From Nautilus pompilius (Eukaryota; Mollusca; Cephalopoda; Nautilida; Nautilidae): a DNA stretch of 64,000 bases. The notes beneath the pieces are model-generated. The model was not told where the DNA came from and searched no databases. It saw only the letters and a program-made list of their open reading frames with translations. Numbering within the stretch: position 1 is the stretch's first letter; each line of letters starts with the position of its first letter. Made by a program: the position numbers and the translations under genes. The stretch covers positions 372,001 to 436,000 of the forward strand of contig JACATO010001103.1 of assembly GCA_018389105.1 (NCBI GenBank), read 5' to 3'. Positions 1 through 12,174 of this stretch are shown one piece after another.

Positions 1-2190
1 AACAAAAAATATACAGCTTTTCTTGACGAACAAAAATTAATTGGCAATTTTTATCGAGTTGTATTTTATATTGCAATTAGAATTCAAATAAAAGATTTTG
101 ACTGTGATTCAAGTATATAGCACGGACATTTTTACCGCTGCGAATGAGACTATAGTTTAAACATCAATACAAAGTAATTTTGTTGCTAAAATAATGAATA
201 TAACTCGCTACTACGTCATTATTATAAGGGACTCCTCATTACAGGTATATAATTAATAGAGACTCAAGTTTATGTCTATTATAATGGTTATATATAAATC
301 TAAACGTATAACATTACAAGGCCTGTAGGTCAATATTATCCAGGTGGCATCAGTCACATAACACTAAAATATCTTTGATAATGTTGCTCTAAAATACTGA
401 CATACAAATTATACTTCTTTTTTCCTTGAATGTTGCATTCAGCTTCCTTAGTGTCATATAAGACGTGTTTATATAAAGAAACATAAAACAAAATTAAAAC
501 AAGGGATGGAAAATAGATTTTAAATGTAGCATGGAATAAATAAAATATATAATGAAAAATCTATTATAATTGATTATATTTAAAAATTTTTATATTTACT
601 GTTTACGCAGTCTGAATTTGTTTTCTATGTGCCGATAATTTAGAAAACCTTCCTAAAATGCATTGCCACGAAAACTCTCGATTTTCTAGAAGTAAAGTCG
701 GTAAAATGCTGCCAATCATTAGAAGCAGATCTTTGGATAATTCTTAGAGTCAGACATTTTTGGCTATGTATTTAGCGCAATTTTTTGGCGAAATTTTGCA
801 ATTACTTTTTTTTCGAAAGCTTTACTACACTTGCTATATTAATTTGATAGCTAAGCTTCCTACAACAATCAAGAATGATCGCAGTCTAATTACTGAGATT
901 TTGTATCGATGTAATGTCAAAAAGTTTTCTACATTATCGGCATCTATGAAATATAGTATTCAGATAGCGTAGACGGCCGCTTTAATGGTGCACATTATAT
1001 TTTTCGGTCGCAAACTAATTATATTTATTTTGAAAATATTAATAATTATTTACGCGAGAAACAAACAAAAATAACAACAGTTAATTCTTTGCAATGTACT
1101 CTGATGAAAAAACAAGTTTTGTAGTATTAACATATCTGCAAATATCTGAATGTTACTGACTGGAATGTTTAGAAACGTTAAACACGTCTTTTAAAATAAT
1201 AATGCCTATTATTTTTATTCACGTTAAAAATAGAAAACTTATTGAATTATAACAGTTTACGAAAAGAAAAGACACCGTTTTGTATCTATCCAAACTGAAA
1301 TCTTGGACAAAACCAGTACAAGCTTTGAATTTTAATATATCCATGCATCTGGAATATTTATTTTGAAATCAGTAGGTAGCCAAGTGAACTTTAAATCGTA
1401 TTTTATACGTGGCAATTAATGGTACGTCAAAAGTGAAAATCAATTGCTTGGTTTAAGAGTAAATGTGCGTAACTTTAACTTCGACAGTGAAAATAACAAA
1501 CTCTATTTTAATTTTGGTGGACGGAAAGTTTAAGTTTCAGTCGTAAGATTTTGTATTCAGCAAAACAACAACTAAAGGAAGATAATGTGTGGTGTGCATC
1601 ATCATCAACAGGTATTAATTTGGTCATCATTGACGTTCTCATCTGCCCATCTATACAGTTGCATGCCCGTAATTTCTTTATGCCATTCTGATAGGAAAGC
1701 TTCGAACGAACGCAATTCTCAGGAAGTATTTAATATTTACAAACTACAGATAAGTATTTGCTAGCATGATAAATACATTTTTCTTTTCTTTTGTAATTAT
1801 TTAAAATCACCTTTCTCAAAATTCCACGTCTTCCTCAAAACAACAAACAAAAACTTAAAGCGTCTTGCCTCGCGACACAATTCCCTTCCCCCAAAAAACT
1901 AGTTTCTGTTCTACTTTTAAGATAATTTTATTTATTAAGATTTTTTTCTTATTTTTTAGAAAAATTTAGACCGCTTATTCATTAAATGAAAAAATTAATA
2001 ATTAATATTAATAAAACATAATCAGTCTTGATACTAAAAGACTGCTTTGGAAGAACAAATTAAGATGCACATTTTAAAACAATACTATTAGAGAAGAAAT
2101 TTATGATGGAAGAGAAGTAACTCGACCTTTTTCTAAACACTCAGCGAGATAGAATAAATAGAATTTAATATTTCTAAAAAATGTACAAAA
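1..2190. other. AT-rich non-coding stretch, nothing recognised
   Basis: No reading frame in this stretch has a recognisable domain or a convincing codon pattern. The longest frame, a short one near 760-972, has low-complexity AT-rich codons and no family resemblance. I see no tRNA-like boxes and no long inverted repeats. Confidence 0.5.
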
Positions 2191-2194
2191 ATAG

Positions 2195-2480
2195 GCTGCT
2201 AACAGTTGATAAAAACTCTTGGATGTGTTAAAGGAACAAGAGCATTAAATATCGAAGACAATGGGGAAAACATAAAGAAGAGCTGTAATTTAGTGTAAAA
2301 TACCTGTATTATACCCCTATTTTGGTTTTATAAGATATTTGTAAGATTTGTTGAGGGTATTCAAAACGATCGATTACCAGTGCATGTAGATTTGTGGGAA
2401 AATTGTGCTTCTCGAATAGATAATATCATAGAAATTGTTACAGACGATGAGAAGTGGAGTTTGAAACATTTGTTTAACTG
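2195..2480 (+). pseudogene. possible decayed mariner-like transposase fragment
   Basis: One forward frame around 2335-2460 reads through words resembling the middle of a mariner transposase, including a TDDEKW-like string near 2440 that resembles the conserved (G/F)DEKW around the first catalytic aspartate. The flanking frame is broken by stops and no terminal repeats are visible. This is a weak resemblance from a short motif. It could be chance in AT-rich DNA. Confidence 0.22.
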
Positions 2481-2954
2481 AAGGATCATAAAAAGCATGT
2501 TTACTTCATACATAATTCCTAACAAAATAGACATAAAATATCTTTTTGAGTAGTATTTACATGATAGAAAAATATGTACGACAGTAAATCTTATGTACAT
2601 TATAAATATATTACCACTCTGATTTAATTTTTCAGTAATTAAAGCTGAAATAAAAATGACAATTTGTCTGGAGTTAAATATTAACTTTCTCGGCTTTAAA
2701 TCCTTCTGACTAAGAAACAATGGTTGCTTTAATGCTTTGAAAATTGGCAATAATATTAGTAGTGTCTGAAATCATTTTTATTTGAAGACTGTCTCTAAAG
2801 ATAGTTAATTATATGCATAAATACAGTAAATAATTAACATTTATTGTTTGCTTTGCTTCTTTAAATAAGACAGAGAAATTTTTTTCAGGAGATTAATTTA
2901 AATTTGAAACGTATTTTTAAACCTTGTAGTTAAAAGAAATTTTAATTCTCTGAT

Positions 2955-3215
2955 TAATCATCTGCTAGCAGTCGACACGTATTATGGGCCTCATTTTCGA
3001 CTGGTTTACTTAGCCGTCTGGTAATCCGGTCCGCATTTTGGTTATTAGTTGGTTAACATAGAAATGGCGGAATTACCAGAATAACTGGAAGGAAATCTTG
3101 GCAGGGTTAAGGTGGGTGGCAAAAATAAAATTTCTGTTGCGCTGTTTGCTCGGAATTAACGATCTAGTTTCGGGCCCTTAAAATACTGCCGCGGTATGGC
3201 CAAAATCAAAACCCC
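2955..3215. other. GC-balanced unique patch, candidate conserved non-coding element
   Basis: This patch is visibly richer in G, C and CpG than its surroundings, for example the GGGCCTCATT, GGTCCGCATTTTGG and TGCCGCGGTATGG strings. No frame stays open. It lacks tRNA boxes, poly(A) and terminal repeats, so it does not look like a transposon. Homeodomain-type TTAGT/TTAAC words are present. That it is a conserved regulatory element is inference from composition only. Confidence 0.25.
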
Positions 3216-4208
3216 TCAGCTCCTTTCAAAAGAAGAACAAAAACGAAAGCAATAGGCTAAGTAAATAGTCCTCCATTAACCAGGAAAAATCTTTCTGCAA
3301 TAAATAAGAAAAAAGTAGAAGAAGCGGAGCAAACGCACGACTTCGTCAACACAGCAAAGGAACTGGTTATGGCGTAAAGAAGTTACTGGCCTGTGCTTTA
3401 GCGGCTCATGTTGACACGTTCCGGAGATTACTCGTCGTGGAGTCTTCACCAAGGCCAATATTTACCTTCTGCACAACGAATGTTGAGGCTAAAGTATTGA
3501 GCTGCAAAGCTTTCGAAAATTCTCTGTTTTACGAAAGTTTTAAATGATTCTAGCAAGTTGAGCGTAATACAATTTTAATCGCAAGGTTAACGTCAATATG
3601 ATTCAACTTTAATAAGTAATTAAATAAATCAATTTTAGCAAATGTATAATGAGATACAAATCGTATACAGGTCGAAATAAGACCTCACTCATAAACAGCT
3701 GAGGCGGCCGGTCGTGGAACCGACCCAGCTACACCACATACACATGCAAACTTAACAAACAGGCCATAACAATTACACCACACCACCCCCCAAAAAGATC
3801 TGTGTTTCCCAAACCACTGGCTGATCAAAGCTCTATGGTTGGTTTTTACACCTTTGTTTACAGTCACAGCGCAATTCTCCATCCCTGTTTAAGAGATGCT
3901 TTCGGGGAGCTGACATAAGAAATGCATGATTTTTGGCTAACTACTACGTGAGAAAAACGGCAGCTGGACCACCGCGTGCGGTAGACTTTCGACAAGACCG
4001 CTTCACGATTTCACGCACATTTATGTGCGTGTCCAGTTTCAGTGCCGAATAATGAATGACGTAAAAGAACCCAAAGCGGATGATGAAACAATCATGGTGG
4101 CGTTTATTGCATAATTCAGATACGAATAGACAAATTATTGATTTCTCATATAAGCCATACTATATCCTTGACAACCGTTATTGAATGTTGAATGCGATAG
4201 ACCAACTC
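3216..4208. other. non-coding stretch with a possible MITE end
   Basis: No gene is seen. Around 4050-4085 the sequence AATGAATGACGTAAAAGAA resembles the terminal repeat of the small MITE found at 10027-10153, so a decayed half-copy may lie here. The part from about 3690 to 4060 is somewhat GC-richer than its neighbours but has no coding frame I can defend. Confidence 0.3.

Positions 4209-4281
<73 letters not shown>
4209..4281. repeat. (CT)n microsatellite
   Basis: About 73 bases of CT dinucleotide repeat with a single GT interruption near 4231. It lies in non-coding DNA. Confidence 0.97.
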
Positions 4282-4284
<3 letters not shown>

Positions 4285-5185
4285 ACTTTTACCTTACCCT
4301 ATCGTAGTTAGCGTTGTAAGTTTTGTTTACAAAAAATAAAACAGCGTACAAACCGATAGGAGAAATTTGCCCTAAATATTTAATTGGGTAGACGAGCCAG
4401 TAACCCTTTGCGCTAAAAGGCTGGTAAAATCATTACATTCGAAAGCATAGCCATCAGCCAGTGGCACATTCGTTTCAAGCACATGAGCTCGAAATTAATC
4501 TTTCTCAGCAATATGTCCAGATGATGAGCATAGGAGAGATCTCCAAAGTGTAAATTCATTAGTTAAGTTATATTAAAATAATAATGGTGGCCCCTGTAAA
4601 GTAGGATACCCGTTCACAAGTTCCATACAACACATGGGTGCGTGAGTTTAATTACAGTGTAGCAGCCAGTTGTATTATAGTAAAATGATTAGAAAGCCAG
4701 GCACTATTCAAATAAATTGTCAAACTAAATACAATCTTGTTAATTACGTTTTAATATGCAAATCTCTGTACACAAAAATGCGTCTTTAATGCATCAGTAA
4801 GTATAAGTCTATCTTTATACGGAGTGTTTTGTAAAGACGGACTGCTGAAGAATATATCGTTAAATCTATTTTCAAATTTATCGTTACTAGTAAATTCCAG
4901 TAAATTCCATAGGAAGATAAACTTTACTTGTATTTATTTTTTCAGTCAATAAAAGTTTTGTTTCAATGCCTGATATAGTCATATGTCGGTTAGATTCCTA
5001 ACAACAGGACTTTTAATTCTGTTGATTTAAGATAATTAAATAATTTCGTTTTAACTTAAGCTTTTTTTAAATGAGAAATTGAAATTGTTCACATTTTAAA
5101 AAAATTATTACATTTCCATGTTTTCCAGATTTGGAATAGAGAGGGGAAACGATTTTATGCAGTGTAAATTGTCTTCACGAAAAAC
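4282..5185. other. AT-rich non-coding stretch, nothing recognised
   Basis: No coding frame, structured repeat or tRNA-like sequence is apparent. Confidence 0.5.
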
Positions 5186-5189
5186 ATTA

Positions 5190-5460
5190 ATGATGTGGTT
5201 GACTGATAAAGTAGAGGAACCGGGTTCGAATCATAGTCTTGGCGGGCTAGGTTTGCCGTACCTCCCTGGCATTGTTTCTTCTCTCTCGGCCGCCTGGGTT
5301 TCCTACAGACCTTATCTCTTTTCTCCCGTATTTATAAACTGTAAATGCTTTTTTAAAAGTTTTCACGGTAGGAAACCTGTTCTCCCCTGTTTTATTTAGG
5401 AACCTGACACCAGAGGTTCTCTCTGGTGGAGCTTTATTTGCCATTATTACAATGGTCTGT
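5190..5460 (+). repeat. tRNA-derived SINE, family A (copy 1)
   Basis: An internal RNA polymerase III B-box-like word (GGGTTCGAATC at about 5221-5231) is followed by the tract TACCTCCCTGGCATTGTTTC. The same tract recurs after a B box near 14029 and, diverged, near 23768. The downstream body is pyrimidine-rich. The A box is poorly preserved and I do not see clear target duplications, so the ends are approximate. Frames across this element in both directions are by-products of the repeat. Confidence 0.6.
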
Positions 5461-5859
5461 TACAGTATTTCATAAATTGTTTTGTGTTTACCGTACCGTT
5501 ATATATTCAGAGTTTTAAAGGGTTAATTTACTGTATTTATTCAAACACTTACACGGCGATGATTCACAAAGGTAATTTTTTAAGTTTGCCACAATCTCTG
5601 TTTAATAAAAAATATGATGATAAAATTGCTTTCCTTTATCACAGCGCCATAATCTGAACACAGAATTCGAAATGAGGCGTGTCTTCCGGTTTCTCGTTGA
5701 GGCTTCCATGAAGATGTTTTGTTTTTTCTAGAGAAAGTATATGTACAATCCGCATAATAGCTTAAGTCGTTATCACTACGCTGAGCCTCATTTACTGTTC
5801 ACAGGACATATTATTTTTCTGTTTACTTTCCTATTACTTAAATATTCTCCACCGTTCTG

Positions 5860-6110
5860 ATTACTGTAACAGCAGAGAATAAGTTTCGCCGGGATGAAGT
5901 TGGATGAACAGTTAAAAAGGGGCTGTAATCACTGTGCAGCGGACGGACCGGAAATCAGTGCTTTTCAGGACGGCACAAAATGAGCCCGAGCTGGCTATGA
6001 ATTTCTTCAGAAATGAAACGTCGTAGCCTCCATGAACCGGCTGCACAGCAAAATAATAGAATTTTGAGTCAGGAACAAGACATCGAAAATTTACATTCAC
6101 CGCATGTCGC
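5860..6110. other. GC-balanced unique patch, candidate regulatory element
   Basis: This patch is enriched in CpG (GCGGACGGACCGGAAATC near 5939, CGTCGTAGCC near 6019) in otherwise AT-rich DNA. Short frames exist on both strands but none resembles a protein family. No transposon ends are visible. The regulatory role is inferred from composition only. Confidence 0.22.
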
Positions 6111-9100
6111 CCTCATATTACTCGCGTTAAATGGATACCGATTGCTTTATTTAACAAAATATTTCTGTTTGTGGATTTTATTAATGATTCAGTAGTACAG
6201 AGATAAACGGCTCCACTATAAAGGTTTATTTTTATATTATTATTATTGAAGATTATGGAATGATAAGCTGAGTTTAATTAATTAAGCAAATTTTTACGGC
6301 TTACACCGTGCTACAGCTTCAAACGACAGATTATCATATGAAAGCTTTTATCATTGGAACCCAGCTGAGACGTGTGGTGTCACATTCTTCTTCTGTCAGC
6401 CTGCCCTGGAATGACGACAAATAAATTAATTTGCAACTGACTTTCTTGAAAAATAAGGTTTGCAAACTTGTGAAGATTTCACAGCAGCGAAGTTTTAATT
6501 TCGGTTATTTATTGATTGTTATTACCCTAAATCAAGGCGTAGCCAAAACAATTGTAGCTTAAACAACATATGGCAGTAACAGGCTTTGACCGCTCTCAAT
6601 GGCTTCTATTTTGATACAATAAGAAAATATAACCTTTTCGCTCGATACACTGCGCAGAATCTTTAAAGATCAAGTATCTTTAAAGCATTAGCAATTTCAT
6701 TTTCAATAGTGCACCAAAGACCTTGTGCACGAATACTATTTTCTGCATTGTAGAGTCACTTGTAATTAAATATTTTTTTGGTTTTCGCCCCTTAAACTTG
6801 CTGAGCGGTGAGATGGGGGTGTGTACTGATATTTCGGTAGAATGTCCCCGTTCCAGTGTACAAAAAAAAGATGGATATTGCCCACATTATCGGGAAAAAA
6901 CTTGTTGGAATCCAACCGATTATTAATGGAAAGGGGAACTGAAATTCCTGGGTAAAACTAAAAAGTTGCGGTAAAGAAAAAAGGAAAAAGAACTTCACCA
7001 CGGCCTCCACAATCACAGGCGAAAAATATAATATAAATAAAAGTCAACGTTTGGGAAAATGGTGCAAAAGTAGGGAAAATTTTATGTACTGATAATTAGA
7101 TTGTTTTCGTATTATAATAAACAGATAATTGAAACATTCGTAAACAATATAAGGAAGGTTTTGTGATATTTAGTGTGATTCCCGTAGCAGAAAATAATAA
7201 TCTGTTCTTTTGTGACTATAAGATGGTACCACTGACGTAACCGGCGCCTAATATATTACGTAGATCTAAGATATTTATGCATAATAACGCATAAAAATCA
7301 GACAATTTGTATTTCCTCCATGATTTAACATCATCATTAAGTTCTCCAATTTTCTAATATTTTTCTAAAAGTATTGAACGGAAAAAAGCGTTGGATAGGC
7401 AATTAACCTTCCTTGAAACAACGTTTCCAGTGATTTCGTCATTTGGCAGTAACAGTTGGAATGTCCGGCGATACGGTTTTGCTTCATCAATGTTAAAATT
7501 CAAATTGAGTCTTTTTTACGTCAAAATCAAGGTAGCTTTTAAAAGTATCCACTTTTACGCTAAAATTAGAACATTTATTAAAGTATTTACCCCCCCAAAA
7601 GTTGTCGCTTGCTTAAATAACAATTTTTAAAAGTTAGAGTTTTTTTTTTTTAAATCAACTTTAAACAAAATATAATAGAAAACGGATCACCCAATAACTA
7701 GAAAATTATAATAATTATTTCAAAAAATGTTTTTTTAAGCTCTAGACAAGAAACTGTCCTAAATGATTTATCACCGTATGCGGTCTCCCGTTCTGTTCGA
7801 AGACACATCAATCCACTTACGTCATTGGATGTCAGTAGGAATCTAGGACTCTCCACTTTGAATAGAAAATCTGCTAGATGTGGCTTTTTGTTCATAGATA
7901 AAAAAACAGTCGGCGAACTTATTGGCTTCAGTTAGACATTTTAACTTTCTGCTTGTGGAACGGCGACAAAGATATAGGGAGCAATAAAACCCCTTACTGC
8001 CCTACACAATGGGCGTCTCTTCAAAACTTTGTCGACAACGTTTTGCACATGCCATCGCTATTACATCTGCATAGTGCATTGCATGTTCTTGGCATATCTA
8101 AACATAACAGTCAATATTTTACACTTCTGAAAGCATCGGAAATTCATGTTTAAACAATAATTAATTGAGAATTTTTAATTTCTCTTCTTACTTTTTAAAT
8201 AAATTATTACCCATTATGACAAGGAGTGATCCACGTTTCACCAAGCAGCCCATATCCACAAAATCCTCTTTTAGCATCACATATGCGGTGGAAAGTGATA
8301 AAGCAGATGTGTATTACTTTAAGAAGAAGAACAGTTACCCAAATTTTAAATGATACGTTTTTTTTTATAATTCTGGTGCAAAAGACGCACAATTTTTACC
8401 GGTAAAATATTTTAAAAATCTAAAGTTTTCTTCACGTTAGCTAGAGTACTTCAAATGCAAATAATGTCCAAGACCGGTAAGACATACCAATACACGAACT
8501 AGTCAATATGCTGGTGTGGTGTGTCTGTATCCGGGAACCAGCCTGCTGTAAGCGCTAGGCACTAGTAATTATAAAGTGAGCAACTTTATTCAATGATCTA
8601 CCTTACCGCGCATTATCCTATCCGGTAGTATGATTATGCAACGCAATTTCAGTTCGCAAGCAATTGCGATGTAAAAATTAGAATAAAACAAAATGACCCA
8701 CGTCTAATCAAACTCTTTTTGAAAAGACGATATTATTTCGGAAGTTGAGCTGTAAAAAAACTAGTATTTTTCTGAATATGTTGGTTTTATATCGTGATCT
8801 ACTCAAAATATTAAAGTATAAATTTCAATATTTAACTGTTCATTATTAAACACGCATTATATGTAACTGTTTGAAATATTAACAAAATTTAATCAAGCTG
8901 TCTTCTCATTTATTGTCATTGTTATTATTAGTCAATTAAAATAAAGTTGGTCACCTATAAATTAGAATAAACTGCATACCTTGTATGCCAGTTGTCTCCT
9001 AATTGATGATAATAACATGTAATTTGCTGGAAACGATGCTAGATTTCCATGGAAGATTGTTTGTTGCCATTAATGTCAGAGTTAAGCACTAACCGATGCG

Positions 9101-10026
9101 GTGGTGCTGCTGTTAAGGATAAGGTTTGAACAAACTCGGGGACCACTATTTCATTCTGCGTTTTCTTAACGAATTTAATTACGAAAACTGTATTTGTCTT
9201 ATCTTGCTCAGATATCCAGAATTGATGAAGCGTGGCCTACCTTTCCCTAGATAGGTGTATTCTGTATAGAGAAAAGATCAAATAATAATTTAAAAAAAAA
9301 TTAAATCCTCCTTAGAAGTGACACCTACAGCTAGACAAGTTGGAAGAATTTTTTTTTTTGGAGTAAAAATGTAAATATTTAGTCAATAGATACGAAGAAA
9401 ACAGATCAGATTTTCTGCACACTACACGCGCGATAAACACGCAATAGATTCTTACGGTTATTTAGCTGTATTTTAAATATCTTTATTATATAAACTTATA
9501 ACGGAACAAGATTTCTATGCATTTAAGAGAAGTGACACTTGAGATTACAGAAACCAAAGGAGGGAGGTGAGGAGAGGAACAGATTTTTAAAGGTGGGTAT
9601 CTATAGTTAATAATATTCGGAATGAGAGTCATAATTATGAATTAGCTCTAATTCTAGCACGTCTAGATATAGTATATATATTTTTGGTAATAGATTTCTT
9701 AATGAGTGAAACAATCTATTATCAAGGGTTGATATTAGTGACAGCATTTAAGCAACGTATGAAACGCTAATTTCCATTACTCCTTCCGGCGGTCCTCGAG
9801 TACGAAGTGTTTGTTTGTCTACCTCAGTCATTAAAGATGGGATGTATAACTTATCTGAAATTTCTTGATATTCTTAATAAATCCAAGGTAGTGTAATTGG
9901 CTCTTACTGATTACTTCTTTTTTCATTTGTTTCACATTTTATGTTTAGTATTCTATGTTATCAATCTTTATTAAATAGTCAAAATGTCTAAGTTCACGTT
10001 GACCAATAATTCTTTAGCTACATCTT
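6111..10026. other. AT-rich non-coding stretch
   Basis: I find no gene. A short tRNA-like stretch (on the minus strand, B-box-like GGTTCCCGGAT near 8535-8545) could be a SINE remnant, but the A box is not convincing. The rest is AT-rich with homopolymer runs. Confidence 0.45.
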
Positions 10027-10153
10027 TAATGACTGACGTAAAGAATCAAAAGATGATCTTTACATGGTATTTAAATTCCATCTATTTTTTTATATTCAGT
10101 GTCGTGTAAATACCATGCAAAGATCATCTTTCGGTTCTTTATGTCAGTCATTA
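10027..10153. mobile_element. small MITE, ATGACTGAC family (complete copy)
   Basis: Both ends carry the same inverted repeat. The left end reads TAATGACTGACGTAAAGAAT, and the reverse complement of the right end reads TAATGACTGACATAAAGAAC. The match continues inward for nearly 50 bases through GATGATCTTT and TGGTATTTA, leaving only a short centre. No coding capacity is present. Related full or half copies occur at 36785, 49679, 14647 and 63430. TA at both tips may be the target duplication, as in Tc1/mariner-type elements. Confidence 0.85.
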
Positions 10154-11046
10154 GACTGAAGTAAAGCTGACATTTTCGCCCAGTAGTATTCGTACAACCG
10201 TCTTGGTTTGGAGACAGCTATTCTCCATCAAGATTATGCCGACTGCTCAGTGTGCTCCTGGAAGATTTTCTCCAAATCTTTCTTTCTATATTTTAGAAAA
10301 CGTTCCCTTATCAAAGGTGCTGGATTACTTTGAGATATACAATCTTCCCCAACCAACAGAACAAAGATGGGTGTGGATAAATAGCTCAATCTTTTCTGAA
10401 ATCATACGGCAACAGCAGCGAATAAATTAGAGGGATTAAAAAAAAAATGAATATTTTAACTGTTCTTGCTCATTTGCATAGCGTCTGGTTGATTTCACTG
10501 CGCTAATAAAAGCTTCTTTTGATATAGTAACTTATAGAAGGTAATAACGCTTCCGTTACTATTAAAATGTCGGCTGTAAATTAAATCAACTCCACTATTT
10601 GCAATCAAAAAAGAATTCTTCTCTTCCTGAAGGGAATAATCTCCGAACACTTGCTTTACTAGCTAGTTATATTACTAAGAGTAAAATTATGGTTTCAAAG
10701 GTTTCATATGAGATATGATAAAAGATTTTTTAAAGGAATTCAATCTGTGAACGGTAATGAATTAGTGTAAAGAAAAAAAAAACAAAGAGAAAAGTTTTAA
10801 CATTTTGCCATGACCATAAAATAAATGCGTATCGAGTGTGCTATCTGACTTATTGTTTGGATAAATGTTTTTTCATTCTTGTTTAAATAAAGTCTGACGT
10901 TTTGTCTTTTGATTGATGTCATTTTTTGTTTCAAAAATGATAAACTATAATTATATGTTATTTCATTTCTAGGTTGAAGTTTGCATTTTTGGTGGCGGAC
11001 TCCAATTTCCATTTAACTGATGAATTTTATAGATCTTTCAGATGTA
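10154..11046. other. non-coding spacer
   Basis: No supported gene. A forward frame near 10203-10430 is open but has no recognisable similarity. If the neuropeptide gene downstream has a far-upstream signal exon, this spacer is intronic. Confidence 0.4.
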
Positions 11047-11584
11047 CAATATAATTCCTTTTATCCGGCAAGTACCGGACCGTATAGGTGCAGGATTAGG
11101 TATTGTGCCGGTTTATACCAACATAGTTAAATAATAGGCATAAATGACCCATAATACGGGAAATCACAATCACAATAACTCATCTATAATAGTAATGAAT
11201 ATTAAAACACAATAAACAGTTACTGTAATAAAAACTCACCTAAAGTAAGTGAATAATGAACTGTACTGTGTGTGGCTTTCCTTATCTACAGTACCGTAGG
11301 GGTATTGTTAGCAAATCTCTTTTCCTTTTAATTTCATGGCTAATTGAAGCGATATTATTTGACGACATTATAAACTAATTCAAAGAAATGAATGTTTATT
11401 GGAGAAATAAATAATGTAAAATGTTTACACAGAACGTTAATTATCCAAATCCACGCACCGGAAAGCGCAAGAAGATGATTGGTTCACAGTTCCACATAGT
11501 GGTGATAAATTACACTACTTTGGCCTGGTACCGGTACATTGGACGTGCCGGAACATAGGTTGCCGGATTAAATAAATTTTATTG
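11047..11584. mobile_element. pogo/Tigger-like non-autonomous transposon (538 bp)
   Basis: The left end (CAATATAATTCC then TTTTATCCGGCAA, from 11047) is matched by the reverse complement of the right end (CAATAAAATTTA then TTTAATCCGGCAA, ending at 11584). Both sides are flanked by TA (11045-11046 and 11585-11586), the target duplication expected of Tc1/mariner/pogo elements. ATCCGG words inside the terminal repeats recall pogo/Tigger-type ends, and a further ACCGG word lies close behind each tip. No transposase frame remains. It lies about 590 bp upstream of the myomodulin exon acceptor and so is probably intronic. Superfamily assignment is by terminal motif only. Confidence 0.75.
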
Positions 11585-12158
11585 TATGTGAAAGTTATTC
11601 CAATTATCTCTGCTTTTAATTCAAGCATAAATTTTAGTATCATTTGCAAACTTTTAAACAAAGTCTATAACAATATCTGTATTATTTATGCTTCAATGAA
11701 GAACAAAGGAATACCCGATATTGACCCACTGAAACGCCACCAGAGACTTGCTGATACAAACAACATATTCCGTTAACAATACGCGTTCTTTTATACTTTA
11801 TAAATAGTCGTTTATTCATAACATATCTACTAAACATTTTTGGTAAGTCTTCCATGCAAATGTTTATCAAAATATATAGTAAAGTATAAATAAGCAATGT
11901 TCAGAGGTGCTTCATCATCAAATAGCCATCAATGAATGAAGTTATCTTTATTCCACCGTAAGTGCTTCGCATAAAAGACAACGACTATCTTTGCGTGATA
12001 TTTAAGGAACAATAAATATGAAAAATAATTTTGTTTTTGATTTTGCTCGCCTTTCATTAAAGATGGAGGAAAGATAACGATGTTGTTCTGTCATTCAGTA
12101 TTTCTCATTATAAGAATGCGTTCCCACTACTTATATAGAGATTTTAATTAGTGTTTGA

Positions 12159-12174
12159 TCTGAAACTCTTTCAG
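12159..12174 (+). promoter_or_regulatory. 3' splice site (acceptor) of the myomodulin exon
   Basis: A pyrimidine-biased tract ending TCTTTCAG places an AG at 12173-12174, directly before coding-like sequence. An in-frame TGA at 12156-12158 blocks extension upstream, and the first in-frame ATG (12240) lies inside an already running MLRLG repeat. An acceptor here is therefore the simplest way to attach a signal peptide. The exon would begin in phase 1: the first two bases complete a split codon. Confidence 0.75.

Noticed and set aside
9828..9845. CAGTCATTAAAGATGG similar to the tip of the ATGACTGAC MITE
   Set aside because: The match covers only the terminal 10 bases and does not extend into the inner repeat.
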